Of a stretch of DNA of 64,000 bases, positions 20,128-28,509 are shown piece after piece. The notes under the pieces were generated by a model. The model was given only the letters and a program-made list of their open reading frames with translations. It was not told the DNA's origin and did not search any database. Each line of letters opens with the position of its first letter. The stretch's first letter is position 1. This stretch comes from Psychrobacillus glaciei (GTDB lineage Bacteria > Bacillota > Bacilli > Bacillales_A > Planococcaceae): assembly GCF_008973485.1 (NCBI RefSeq), contig NZ_CP031223.1, positions 3,669,501 through 3,733,500 on the forward strand. Direction: 5' to 3'. The position numbers and the translations under genes are program-made.

Positions 20128-21078
20128 TTATTTTTGTTTCAAACCGTCACAAATTACGTCTACATTCCATTGAATCATTTTTATATAAGTGTCACCGTCT
20201 TTTCCTTTAACACCGAGCGAGTCGGTGAAAATCTTACCTGCTATCGTTACACTTGTGTCTTTTGAGACTGTTTCCATACTACGCGGATCGACACTTGATT
20301 CAAGAAATAAAGCCTTTACTTTCTTTTCATGAATGATATCGATGATTGCTTTTAGTTGTTCTGGAGTACCTTCGCTATGGGAATTGATCTCCCAAATATA
20401 GTAGGCGTCAAATCCATATGCTTTAGAGAAATATTTGAATGCTCCTTCACTAGAGACGAGGATTCGGTCTTCCTTAGGTAACAATTCCACTTCACCCAAT
20501 ATACTTTGATGAAGCTCTTCAAGAGACTTAATGTAGGTAGCTGCATTTTTCTCATACGAATCTTTGTTTTTCGGATCTATTTTAACAAGTGCGTCTTTGG
20601 CGTTTTCCGTATAAATAATCCCATTATTCACATCAAGCCATGCGTGTGGATCTTCTTCTCCGTGATGTTCACTTGATTTTAGATAAAGGGCTTTTACCCC
20701 GTTACTCAAATTGAAAACAGGCGAGTCTTCCTTGTCTTTCCCAGTAGTATTTAGCACATCTTCAAACCAAGAGTTTCCGGTTTCCAAGTTCAATCCATTA
20801 TAAAAAACCAGATCTGCGTTCGTGATATCTTCCAAGTCTTTTGGTAGCGGATCATATTGATGGGGATCCGAACCGATTGGGGCAAGACTACGCACATTGA
20901 CTAAGTTTCCACCGACATTTAGAACGATATCATATAAGATGGAGTTCGTTGTGATGATAGAAAGTCGATCTCCATCTTTATGCTCGCTACCTTTTTTACT
21001 TTCTGAATCATTGGAACAAGCAGTTACGAACAGTAGTGATAAGCATAATACAAGCGGAAACCAATTCAATTTTTTCAT
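20128..21078 (-). CDS. Metal ABC transporter substrate-binding lipoprotein (Mn/Zn type)
   Basis: A cluster A-I solute-binding lipoprotein of the TroA/MntC/ZnuA group. The lipobox is LLFVTAC with Cys21. Metal-ligand regions are GSDPHQYDP and EEDPHAWLD, plus the later EINSHSEGTP and the aspartate near the C-terminus. It has only a short histidine stretch before the second ligand, not the long His loop of ZnuA, which favours manganese. I set the start at ATG 21078 with a GAGGAG ribosome binding site; the frame is open to 21099. Third gene of the operon, 27 bases behind the permease. Confidence 0.9.
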   Translation of the reverse strand: MKKLNWFPLVLCLSLLFVTACSNDSESKKGSEHKDGDRLSIITTNSILYDIVLNVGGNLVNVRSLAPIGSDPHQYDPLPKDLEDITNADLVFYNGLNLETGNSWFEDVLNTTGKDKEDSPVFNLSNGVKALYLKSSEHHGEEDPHAWLDVNNGIIYTENAKDALVKIDPKNKDSYEKNAATYIKSLEELHQSILGEVELLPKEDRILVSSEGAFKYFSKAYGFDAYYIWEINSHSEGTPEQLKAIIDIIHEKKVKALFLESSVDPRSMETVSKDTSVTIAGKIFTDSLGVKGKDGDTYIKMIQWNVDVICDGLKQK

Positions 21079-21105
21079 TAATACTCTCCTCATCCACATG
21101 ATTGT

Positions 21106-21966
21106 TTACTGATTTGCTGTAGCTATTTTTCTCTTCACTCTTATTTTTCTCCAAATGATGCCTTGTTTTGGTGAAAGCAAGAATGCCAATATGAATAATA
21201 TGGTGGCAACAAGGACGATGGTTGCACCGGAGGCCAAATTATAACTAAAACTTAAGTACAGACCAATGGCGGAAGAAAGTGCTCCGCACGTGGCTGAGAT
21301 AAAAATCATCTTCCATAGACGATCTGTCAATAGATAGGCCGTGGACGCTGGGGTGATCAACATAGCCACTACTAAAATGATCCCCACAGTCTGAAGAGAA
21401 GCGACGGTCACCAATGTAAGAAGCGTCATCAGAAAGTAATGTATGAGTTTATTCGGAAGCCCATATGCTTGAGACATCGTGGGGTCGAATGAACTGACCA
21501 GTAGTTCCTTATAAAATAAGTAAACGCTGCCAAGAACGATGATACCTATACCTAGTGTCATCCACATATCACTCGGTCTAACAGCTAAGACATTCCCGAA
21601 CAAAATATGATATAGATCGGAACTGCTCCGTAAAAGGGTGATCATGATAATCCCTAGAGCAAAAGCAGTCGTGAACATGATTCCGATAGAAGCATCATTT
21701 TTGATACGACTGTTTTGACTGATGTACCCAATCCCCATAGCAGTCAAAACTCCCGTTATGACAGCTCCGATAAAAAAGTTAATACCAAGAAAATAGGATA
21801 TTGCGACCCCGGGCAAAACAGCATGAGAAATCGCATCCCCCATGAGGGACATACCCCTTAAAATGATAAAACATCCAATAACCCCGCAAATGATCCCGAC
21901 CATGACGGATGTAATCAATGCTTTTTGTAAGAAGCCATACTGGACCAATCCATCTATAAAATTCAA
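21106..21966 (-). CDS. Metal ABC transporter permease
   Basis: A 286-residue membrane permease of the ABC-3 family (MntB/ZnuB/TroC). It has about eight hydrophobic segments and the family parts LRGMSLMGDAISHAVLPGVA (about 37-56) and ILVVAMLITPASTAYLLTDR. It overlaps the ATPase gene by 4 bases. One permease is encoded here, whereas the B. subtilis mntABCD operon has two, so the channel is probably a homodimer. Confidence 0.92.
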   Translation of the reverse strand: MNFIDGLVQYGFLQKALITSVMVGIICGVIGCFIILRGMSLMGDAISHAVLPGVAISYFLGINFFIGAVITGVLTAMGIGYISQNSRIKNDASIGIMFTTAFALGIIMITLLRSSSDLYHILFGNVLAVRPSDMWMTLGIGIIVLGSVYLFYKELLVSSFDPTMSQAYGLPNKLIHYFLMTLLTLVTVASLQTVGIILVVAMLITPASTAYLLTDRLWKMIFISATCGALSSAIGLYLSFSYNLASGATIVLVATILFILAFLLSPKQGIIWRKIRVKRKIATANQ

Positions 21967-22709
21967 GTAGGTTTCACCACCAAATCCACTAAGAATGATA
22001 ATTGGCTACCGTAAGCATAGGCCACTTTCTCCGGTGTCATCACTTCTTCTACCGCACCGAAAGAAACCAATTCTTTATTTAATAAAACGACTTCATCAAA
22101 ATAGTTTTCAATGCTGCTTAAATCATGATGCACAATCAATACGGTTTTTCCTTCGTCCCGTAAATCTTTTAATATTTTCATAATCATCTCTTCACTAGTC
22201 ACATCAATTCCTACAAAAGGTTCATCTAAAAATAAAATATCGGTTCTCTGAGCCAACGCGCGGGCTAAAAATACCCTTTGTTGTTGCCCTCCGGATAATT
22301 CACCGATTTGCCTATCTTTAAAATCTTGCATGCCCACTTTTTCTAAGCATTCCAAGGCCCACTCTTTTTCTTTCTTTTTAGCTCGCTCAAAGATACGTAG
22401 ATGTGGATATGTCCCAAGTGTGACGGTTTCCAAAACGCTAATGGGAAAATCAAAGTCGATATTGCTCCGCTGAGGAATATAAGCAATTTGTTTTCTCATT
22501 TCCTCAATTTTCTTTCCTTGGATCATGATATTGCCAGCATCTTTAGGGATTAAGCCCAACATCGATTTTAACAAAGTGGATTTACCTGCACCATTCGGTC
22601 CAACAATCCCGACAAGCTTTCGAGCCGGGACATTGAAGTTAATGTTGTTAAGAGCTTCATTCCCAAGATACGAAACATGTAAATTCGATACTTCCAGTAC
22701 GGTATTCAT
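21963..22709 (-). CDS. Metal ABC transporter ATP-binding protein
   Basis: A 248-residue ABC ATPase with Walker A GPNGAGKSTLLKS, Q-loop in AYIPQRSNIDFDFP, signature LSGGQQQRVFLARAL and Walker B DILFLDEPFVGID. The Q-loop region IPQRS..DFPI is typical of Mn/Zn importers. I chose ATG 22709 with GGAGG upstream; the frame is open to 22733. First gene of the operon, 53 bases behind the MntR-like operator. Confidence 0.94.
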   Translation of the reverse strand: MNTVLEVSNLHVSYLGNEALNNINFNVPARKLVGIVGPNGAGKSTLLKSMLGLIPKDAGNIMIQGKKIEEMRKQIAYIPQRSNIDFDFPISVLETVTLGTYPHLRIFERAKKKEKEWALECLEKVGMQDFKDRQIGELSGGQQQRVFLARALAQRTDILFLDEPFVGIDVTSEEMIMKILKDLRDEGKTVLIVHHDLSSIENYFDEVVLLNKELVSFGAVEEVMTPEKVAYAYGSQLSFLVDLVVKPT

Positions 22710-22744
22710 AGTATTCTCCTCCCAATTTTTCATCTATACAATTT

Positions 22745-22783
22745 ACTTTAATTCATGAAATAAAGTTTCTCAAGGGAAACTTT
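22745..22783 (-). promoter_or_regulatory. Promoter with MntR-type operator
   Basis: AAAGTTTC (22762-22769) and GAAACTTT (22776-22783) form a perfect inverted repeat around TCAAGG, similar to the MntR boxes of B. subtilis mntA and mntH. On the minus strand TTGAGA (22768-22773) and TAAAGT (22745-22750) are 17 bases apart and fit -35 and -10 boxes, so a bound repressor would cover the -35 box. Confidence 0.65.
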
Positions 22784-23248
22784 TAATCTGTTATTTAGTG
22801 TATGCCACGTAAGGAGGGTTTGTGAATCTATATTAGATGATAAAATTTGTTCCCCAGTTCAAAAACATAACATTCATGTTTGTTTGAAGTAACTTAAATA
22901 TTTCTAGTAATGGATATGAATTACAACTACTTTATGTGGTGGTCGAGCCGTGTTATGTGGTGCTCGAGCCGTGTTATGTGGTGCTCATTCTGCTTTATGT
23001 GATGGTCACCTCTTGTTATGTAGCACTTCTTCAATTTTTTGCAAAAAAAAAAACCGTCCCTTATACTAACCTATTCAATCATACGGTCACTAAAACAGAG
23101 AAGCGGCACTTACACAATGGCATACGTTTTGGATTTATTCGGAAAACCGTGGCAGCGATCATTTCTATTGTTATCTTTATCCTATTCAAGGATAAAGTGA
23201 AATTCTTCCAAGCAAAAGAAACCGAATTACTCGACATTAGAAACATAA
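22784..23248. other. Gene-free stretch with tandem repeat and unexplained sequence
   Basis: Between the manganese operon promoter and the terminator at 23249 there is no gene I can support. It holds the 21-bp repeats at 22931-23029. A weak plus frame after 23090 includes NGIRFGFIRKTVAAIISIVI, which has a membrane-segment look and could be a remnant, but it has no start with a ribosome binding site and continues into sequence antisense to the next gene. Confidence 0.35.
22931..23029. repeat. Degenerate 21-bp tandem repeat, about 4.7 copies
   Basis: The units start at 22931, 22951, 22972, 22993 and 23014 and share TTATGTGGTG followed by a C/G-containing half (CTCGAGCCG in the best copies). Copies 1-3 are near identical; 4 and 5 are degenerate. 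The period of 21 keeps a plus frame open with a 7-residue repeat (EPCYVVL), but no ribosome binding site precedes it. Confidence 0.75.
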
Positions 23249-23286
23249 AAAGAAGAAGAGAGCCAAAACTCTCTTCTTCTTTTTTG
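23249..23286. terminator. Bidirectional terminator
   Basis: Arms 23249-23262 and 23269-23282 form a perfect 14-bp stem with a 6-base loop and a T-run on the plus strand and an A-run (T on minus) on the other side. It lies just behind the nucleoid-associated protein gene. Confidence 0.85.
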
Positions 23287-23304
23287 TTTTTTTATACAAG
23301 ATGT

Positions 23305-24309
23305 TTACGCTTCTTCTTCGAAATAAATTTTATAAAACTTACGATTTGTCACTTCGTCATAGCCGACTTCAATCAGTTCATTCACTTTCGCGATATCACT
23401 TACATTTACCTGAATTTCGATATTGGCATCCAGTTTAATTTTTCGCTTATAACCTTTTTCAGCCTTCACAATCGCACTCTCAGAAATTTCTGTTTCATAG
23501 GGCTTTACCGTATTAATAAGGACGTCTTTTTGTACTTCATCCGCTGCTTCAAATACAGTTTCAATATAGTCGTCCACCTGAAATTCTTCTTCATTTCTAA
23601 AGTATTCAAGCGTTTTGTTTAAAAAACCTAGTTTATCGGTATTCGTAAAAGTCTCTTCTTTTAAAATATATTTTTTACATTCTGTTAATGCTAAATTCGT
23701 TTTATGGAAGCTTTCGTCTGCCACTTTGAGCTTTAAAAAACGCTCTTGCCAATATACAACATCTTCTTTTCTTTTCGTTTTCAAGAATACAGCTGGTACT
23801 TCGTCTTGGCCCATATCGATAATGACGACGAGATTATTAACTTTTTTCACATTAATGCCATCGATGCCATTCACAACCATTATATTTTGCTCATTTTTCA
23901 CATCTAAAAACATTTCTTTTTCATCAATTTTCACAATGGCTATTACTTGTCTGACTTCATTATTGAACAAGCAATTTTCAAATAAGCCAATGAATAATTC
24001 GCCACTTTTTATATTCGGATGTTGGGATACACTATGTAAGTGCTTAGCGATATGTTGCGATTGTTCAAGGAAATTATGATTATTATCATAAATACTCTTC
24101 GCGTATGTATACACTTCATTTAATCCGATATCCGTCTCATGAAAAAATGCGTATTGTTGGTCTAGATCGAGTTTATGAAACGCAAGTTGTGTAAAGGCCG
24201 CTTCTAGCATGACCTCTGGCTGCGGAAACGCCTCATGTCCTAGCACGAGCGCATCAGCCATATAGTGCACGACATACTGTGCTAATTTACTATCGCTAAC
24301 TTCTAGCAT
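23305..24309 (-). CDS. Nucleoid-associated protein (NdpA/YejK family)
   Basis: A 334-residue cytoplasmic protein of the NA37/YejK family, which in E. coli is found on the nucleoid. Family-type segments are KSGELFIGLFENCLFNNE (about 115-132) and the acidic C-terminal half. Start ATG 24309 has AAGGTG upstream; the in-frame GTG at 24318 lies in that ribosome binding site. It stands alone between a terminator and an oppositely oriented gene. The role in Firmicutes is not established. Confidence 0.75.
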   Translation of the reverse strand: MLEVSDSKLAQYVVHYMADALVLGHEAFPQPEVMLEAAFTQLAFHKLDLDQQYAFFHETDIGLNEVYTYAKSIYDNNHNFLEQSQHIAKHLHSVSQHPNIKSGELFIGLFENCLFNNEVRQVIAIVKIDEKEMFLDVKNEQNIMVVNGIDGINVKKVNNLVVIIDMGQDEVPAVFLKTKRKEDVVYWQERFLKLKVADESFHKTNLALTECKKYILKEETFTNTDKLGFLNKTLEYFRNEEEFQVDDYIETVFEAADEVQKDVLINTVKPYETEISESAIVKAEKGYKRKIKLDANIEIQVNVSDIAKVNELIEVGYDEVTNRKFYKIYFEEEA

Positions 24310-24466
24310 GGAATTCACCTTCTAAAATTTTATTTGTAGATAGTTTACCATATCACACCCGGCAGAAGATTTTCATGCTTTTTAGTATGAGGTGCTCGTA
24401 AATTCAAAAATTAATGCATGTCTTTCTACTTCTTGCAAATACTACCCACAACAGGAGGGAAAGTAC

Positions 24467-24826
24467 ATGGAGGAAATTACGTATACAGAAGCCGTATTAC
24501 AGGAATATAAAGTTGGAATGGGTAGTTTCACAGAAAAATTGCCGGATGTGGCCCGGTCCTTTCATGCGTTCACTGAGTCATGTTTCGAAGATGGTAAATT
24601 GGATCAAAAACAGAAACAACTTATCGCACTCGCCATCAGTGTGCATGCCCATAACGAATATTGCATCGTCTACCATACAAAAGGTTGCTTGGATGCGGGT
24701 GGTACGGAGGATGAAATGATAGAGGCAATCGGAGTAGCTGCTGCTCTAGGCGGTGGATCCGCCATGAGCCAAGGCGTAACCGTTTGGCAAGATTCACTTA
24801 AAGACTTCAAAGGAACCGTTCAATAA
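24467..24826 (+). CDS. Carboxymuconolactone decarboxylase / AhpD-like protein
   Basis: A 119-residue all-helical protein of the CMD/AhpD family. EYCIVYHTKGCLDAGGTEDE carries a Cys-x3-His arrangement at the site where AhpD enzymes have Cys-x2-Cys...His, followed by the typical MIEAIGVAAALGGG helix. A peroxidase-linked or lactone-decarboxylase role is possible. The start is ATG 24467 behind CAGGAGGG; the longer frame from 24392 has no such site. A terminator follows. Confidence 0.85.
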   Translation: MEEITYTEAVLQEYKVGMGSFTEKLPDVARSFHAFTESCFEDGKLDQKQKQLIALAISVHAHNEYCIVYHTKGCLDAGGTEDEMIEAIGVAAALGGGSAMSQGVTVWQDSLKDFKGTVQ

Positions 24827-24830
24827 CTTG

Positions 24831-24863
24831 GAACAGCCATCTTAAACAGGTGGCTGTTTTTTC
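24831..24863 (+). terminator. Terminator of the CMD-like gene
   Basis: AACAGCCATCT and AGGTGGCTGTT pair over 11 bases (one mismatch) with a short loop, followed by TTTTTTC. Confidence 0.85.
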
Positions 24864-25055
24864 ATTTCAATTAAACCCTCTCTGTCACACAAAACTCAAG
24901 TACTACTCCGAATTGTAGGTAGATTGTTTATAACACTGAGGTATGATTGATATTTTTTAAAACATTCACTTTTTAGCGAACTTCTTCTTTGCAATAAAAT
25001 CCCAAGAATAATAAGTAATCTAAAACAGAATTATGACTACACATGAATATTACCT

Positions 25056-25142
25056 TTACTCAACTGGTGAGTAGAAAATAATTGCGATTCCTACAATTAG
25101 AAAAGGTGGCATTAGGATTCAATACCTTTTGTTTTTATTCAT
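25056..25142 (-). pseudogene. Small membrane-protein ORF interrupted by a TGA codon
   Basis: A 29-codon frame starts at ATG 25142 after an AGAGGTG ribosome binding site. It reads MNKNKRY, then TGA at codon 8, then ILMPPFLIVGIAIIFYSPVE to TAA. With Trp (TGG) in place of the TGA it would be a typical one-helix small membrane protein with a basic N-terminus. It is either a nonsense-mutated small gene or a chance frame. The rest of 24864-25232 shows nothing except the ribosome binding site of the isochorismatase gene. Confidence 0.4.
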
Positions 25143-25232
25143 ATGAACACCTCTGTAATTAATTAAAAAGCATATTTGTATTCCTAATCTTACCATTCTA
25201 TAATGACTAATAGAGATTGAGAGGAGAAGGTT

Positions 25233-25757
25233 ATGAAAAAAAGCGCACTATTAATTATTGATGTTCAAAACGGTATGTTCTTAGAAGAAAATCCGGTATT
25301 CAATGACAAATTAGTGATCGGCAACATCCTGCAGCTTATTGGAAATGCAAAAAGCAATAATGTTCCCGTCATTTATATCCAACACAATGCCCCATTAGGG
25401 AAAATGTTAGAACCCGGTACAAAAGCGTGGGAAATACACCCTGCAATTACACCTGCAAAAAGAGACACTGTCATTCAAAAGACAACACCTGACGCCTTTT
25501 ATAAAACTAACTTGCAAGAAGTGCTACAAAAGCTTCCTATTGAACACTTAATAATTGCTGGCATCCAATCCGACGTCTGCGTAGATACTACGTGCAGAAA
25601 TGCTTACAGTTTAGGATACGAGATCACTCTAGTAACCGATGCCCATAGTACCTGGGATTCTGGAAAATTAACTGCGCAACAAATCATCAACCACCATAAC
25701 CAAGTATTAAGATGGTTTGCAGATACGCAAGAAACAAAAGACATTATTTTTCATTAA
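25233..25757 (+). CDS. Isochorismatase-like cysteine hydrolase
   Basis: A 174-residue alpha/beta hydrolase of the isochorismatase/nicotinamidase superfamily. The catalytic Asp is in LLIIDVQNGMF (residue 10) and the nucleophile Cys in GIQSDVCVDTTCRNAYSLGY (about 115); the conserved lysine region lies near VIQKTTPDAFYKT. Substrate cannot be told from the sequence. The ribosome binding site is GAGAGGAG. The MazG-like gene follows after 20 bases in the same direction, so they probably form a two-gene unit. Confidence 0.87.
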   Translation: MKKSALLIIDVQNGMFLEENPVFNDKLVIGNILQLIGNAKSNNVPVIYIQHNAPLGKMLEPGTKAWEIHPAITPAKRDTVIQKTTPDAFYKTNLQEVLQKLPIEHLIIAGIQSDVCVDTTCRNAYSLGYEITLVTDAHSTWDSGKLTAQQIINHHNQVLRWFADTQETKDIIFH

Positions 25758-25777
25758 TAATCAAGGAGGAACAACCG

Positions 25778-26104
25778 ATGCCAATTTACAACAAACTTGT
25801 CCGAGACCTCATACCACAAGTCATCGAAGCATCTGGCGGTAAATTCACAACACGTATACTAGATAAACCCGAACACCTTACTGAAATCAAAAATAAACTA
25901 TACGAAGAAGTAAAAGAATTCCAAGAAACCGAAAGCCGACTAGATGCACTAGAGGAACTCACAGACATATTAGAATTAATCCATGCTGTGTTACCTATTC
26001 ACGAAGCTACATACGATGAGCTAGAGAAAATCCGTATTGCAAAGAAAGAAAAGCGTGGTGGATTTGAGGAAGGAATATTTTTGATAGAGGTTGGGGATGA
26101 ATAA
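25778..26104 (+). CDS. MazG-like nucleotide pyrophosphohydrolase
   Basis: A 108-residue protein related to phosphoribosyl-ATP pyrophosphohydrolase and MazG house-cleaning enzymes. It begins MPIYNKLVRDLIPQVIEASG, typical of this small group, and carries the metal-binding EEVKEF (about 44-49) and LEELTDILELI (about 60-70) motifs. Start ATG 25778 has AAGGAGG upstream; the frame is open to 25712 inside the preceding gene. It probably removes pyrophosphate from a nucleotide or related phosphate ester. Confidence 0.82.
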   Translation: MPIYNKLVRDLIPQVIEASGGKFTTRILDKPEHLTEIKNKLYEEVKEFQETESRLDALEELTDILELIHAVLPIHEATYDELEKIRIAKKEKRGGFEEGIFLIEVGDE

Positions 26105-26164
26105 GCACGACTAATTACTTCGAATCTTATTCAAAATTAAAGAAAGTTATCTGATGATGCATGA

Positions 26165-26501
26165 AGCATTTATTGGATTACAGCTTTTGCTATGAAGTCT
26201 GTCGTGCAGCTTGTACTTCCAACGTTGAAAGAAGCACTCAGTAGGAATGCAGAACTTAAATTGTTAGTTGGTGATTATTTATATATCAGGCAGCCACAAG
26301 CGTTGGAACTGTTAATAGAAGAACTTCCGGGTGCAGAGATTCGCTTACATAGAAGTAATGGTATATCCTTTCATCCCAAAGGCTTATTTGTTTCACTCTG
26401 AATCTAACCATTTAATCGTAGGTTCATTTAATCTATCAGTCTCTGCAGGTGTTCTAGTTGTTGAATTGTCTTGCAAGCTAAAAGCGACATATAACTTGTA
26501 G
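26165..26501 (+). pseudogene. Frameshifted remnant of a PLD-like (HKD) nuclease domain
   Basis: An open frame from 26165 reads SIYWITAFAMKSVVQLVLPT, then KLLVGDYLYIRQPQALELL and a stretch ending SFHPKG before a stop at 26399. A shift of one base at about 26382 continues the family sequence: HPKAYLFHSESNHLIVGSFN and further to TAG 26499. The His-x-Lys and GSxN parts are the phospholipase-D-type nuclease motif found at the N-terminus of some helicase-linked restriction proteins. The start, the helicase and the rest are missing, so this is a decayed fragment. Confidence 0.65.
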
Positions 26502-26549
26502 GCGGGTATAACTCTTGAAGCAAGAAACCAATTTGACAACGTACCTATG

Positions 26550-26581
26550 TAAAAAGGAGAGCGCTATGGCACTCTCCCTTT
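26550..26581 (-). terminator. Terminator of yqeY
   Basis: AAGGAGAG and CTCTCCCTT pair (one bulge) around a short partly paired loop; an A-run on the plus side gives the T-run on the minus strand, at the yqeY stop codon. Confidence 0.65.
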
Positions 26582-27005
26582 AAATCAAACTTTTGACGAC
26601 TTTTGACATGATCGACCCGTCTGCTTTTCCAACAAGTAACGGCTTTGCGATTTTCATCGCATCCCCCATGTTCATACCTTTAGCAATTCCAGCCTCTGTT
26701 AGAACCACTACTATTTCTTCTTCACTTAATTGCTTAGGTAAGAAACTTTTTAGTAATACTAGTTTTGCTTCCTCTTTTTCCATTAAGTCTTCACGATTCG
26801 CTTTTTGAGCACCTTCTAGCGCTTGATTCGTTTGCTTAATTTCACGATTCACGATAGCTGTTTCTTCTTCTGGAGTAAGCGTTGAACCTTTTTCCTTTTC
26901 AGCATTATCAAGTGCTGATTTTACTAGCGTTAGTACCCCTTTAGCAAGCACGTCCTTTTCTTTCATCGCACGTTTTAATTCTTCAAATACGGTTGTTTTT
27001 AACAT
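26580..27005 (-). CDS. yqeY: GatB/YqeY domain protein
   Basis: A 141-residue helical protein of the YqeY family, similar to the tail domain of GatB, which binds tRNA in the amidotransferase. Conserved parts are LKRAMKEKD near the N-terminus, LKSFLPKQLSEEEI (about 89-102) and the C-terminal GKADGSIMSKVVKSLI. In B. subtilis the gene lies behind rpsU; here it stands alone between a decayed gene and an MBL gene. It may affect tRNA-dependent amidation, which is not proven. Confidence 0.9.
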   Translation of the reverse strand: MLKTTVFEELKRAMKEKDVLAKGVLTLVKSALDNAEKEKGSTLTPEEETAIVNREIKQTNQALEGAQKANREDLMEKEEAKLVLLKSFLPKQLSEEEIVVVLTEAGIAKGMNMGDAMKIAKPLLVGKADGSIMSKVVKSLI

Positions 27006-27139
27006 AGTATAGAATCCCCTTTCTTCTCTTTTATATTAATATCGGTCTAGTTTTCATTATACCTTAATACTGGTAACTCTAGGTTAAGAACAAGTGAATC
27101 TGGCGCCAAGAAAAAATGAATAATTTAATTCATATTTTA

Positions 27140-27166
27140 AAAAGGATAGCTCTATTTTGAGCTACC
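27140..27166 (-). terminator. Terminator of the MBL-Excalibur gene
   Basis: GGATAGCTC (27144-27152) pairs with GAGCTACC (27159-27166) with a 6-base loop, and AAAAAG before it gives the T-run on the minus strand. Confidence 0.7.
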
Positions 27167-27181
27167 CTCTAACTATTCCAG

Positions 27182-28459
27182 TTATTTTTCACATGCCCAG
27201 CCATCATTGTCACGGTCCATTTTGGTTTGATACGCTGCATTACTTTTAGAAACTCCATTTGGATACACTTTTCTCAATTCAGTGCAATTGCTAAATACTA
27301 TTTGTGCCGTAGGTGGTGCTGGTTTAGATGTAACGACACCTGTTCCGCTACCAGTCCACGGTTTTGCAGATACGGAATAAGTTACACCATTTGTAGTTAC
27401 GGTAATACTTCCAGATTCAGCAGTTGAGTAAATTTTAGAGCCAACATTTTTAAGCCTACTAACTACAGCTGCGTGTGGATGTCCGTATGAATTATCTTTT
27501 CCGTAGCTTAATATAGTTACTTGTGGTTTCACTCTTTGAATAAAAGCACTGGAGCTACTCGTATCTGATCCATGGTGACCAGCTTTAAGTACGGTTGATT
27601 GCACATTAAATTTCTTGTACATTTGTTCTTCCATATTCGTTCCTGCATCACCGGTCAAAAGAAACGAAACTTGACCGTATGTTACTTTTAAAACAATGGA
27701 AGCATCATTGGTATCGCTCGCATTTTCGTTTGCGTTTAAAACAGTAATATCGATATTTTCATCGAGTGAAATCTTATCTCCAATTTTAGGAACTTTATAT
27801 TTGATGTTCCTATCACCTACTAAGGTTAATAATTCCGCATACGTTTGAGTTGTATGTGCTTTTCCACTATTGATAAATGTACCAACACTATATGAATGTA
27901 AAACATCCACTAACCCGCCAATATGATCCGCATCTGGATGAGTAGCTACTACATAATCCAGTTTACGAACACCTTTTGAAGATAAAAAGCTTACGACATG
28001 GCTTCCCTTTTTACCTCCGTCAACTAGCATTGTTTTGCCGTTAGCTGTTTTGATTAATATGGAGTCTCCTTGTCCAACATCAATAAAGTGAACTTCTAGT
28101 GGGTTTTTACTCACCATATTTAATAGGGCAAGTTTACTTTTCGAAGGAGTTTCATATTTAATAGAAGAACCTTTCTTGACGAATTGTCCTCCACCTAGTC
28201 CATATAAGCCACCATTCGTGCTTTTATAAGAGTAAACTCTATATTCATCGCCTTTTTTGACTGTACGAACACTTTTCAAATTATTGTCTAGAAGACTAGT
28301 ATTGCTTAATACGGTGACCTTACCTATCTGGCCTTTCTTTAACTCTGTTTTCCCCCACATAACTTTTGTTGTCTCGGCACTAGCATTTATGGCATTAATA
28401 GAAATAAAGCTAAATACGAAAACAAAAACGAGGAACACTTTAAACCATTTATTCTTCAC
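27182..28459 (-). CDS. Secreted MBL-fold hydrolase with Excalibur domain (ComEC-like)
   Basis: A 425-residue exported protein. A signal peptide (1-28) is followed by an SH3-like domain of about 80 residues (KVMWGKTELKKGQIGK to GGGQFVKKGSSIKYE). Next comes a metallo-beta-lactamase domain (about 120-360) of the ComEC/Rec2 type, with the metal motif THPDADHIGG and the later GDAG and GHHGSDTSSS. The C-terminus is an Excalibur calcium-binding domain, FSNCTELRKVYPNGVS with DRDNDGWACE. It is probably an extracellular or wall-bound nuclease or phosphodiesterase. It is not the ComEC channel, because no polytopic part exists. The next gene shares both end domains. Confidence 0.88.
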   Translation of the reverse strand: MKNKWFKVFLVFVFVFSFISINAINASAETTKVMWGKTELKKGQIGKVTVLSNTSLLDNNLKSVRTVKKGDEYRVYSYKSTNGGLYGLGGGQFVKKGSSIKYETPSKSKLALLNMVSKNPLEVHFIDVGQGDSILIKTANGKTMLVDGGKKGSHVVSFLSSKGVRKLDYVVATHPDADHIGGLVDVLHSYSVGTFINSGKAHTTQTYAELLTLVGDRNIKYKVPKIGDKISLDENIDITVLNANENASDTNDASIVLKVTYGQVSFLLTGDAGTNMEEQMYKKFNVQSTVLKAGHHGSDTSSSSAFIQRVKPQVTILSYGKDNSYGHPHAAVVSRLKNVGSKIYSTAESGSITVTTNGVTYSVSAKPWTGSGTGVVTSKPAPPTAQIVFSNCTELRKVYPNGVSKSNAAYQTKMDRDNDGWACEK

Positions 28460-28509
28460 TTGTTACACTCCCAACTAATCTAAAGCACATAAAGATAAAT
28501 ACACAGGAC

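Noticed and set aside
22931-23029. CRISPR-like array
   Set aside because: Units abut each other with no spacers and no cas genes are near; it is a plain tandem repeat.
22936-23622. 228-residue plus frame with EPCYVVL repeats
   Set aside because: Its start lies in the tandem repeat, it lacks a ribosome binding site and its second half is antisense to the nucleoid-associated protein gene.
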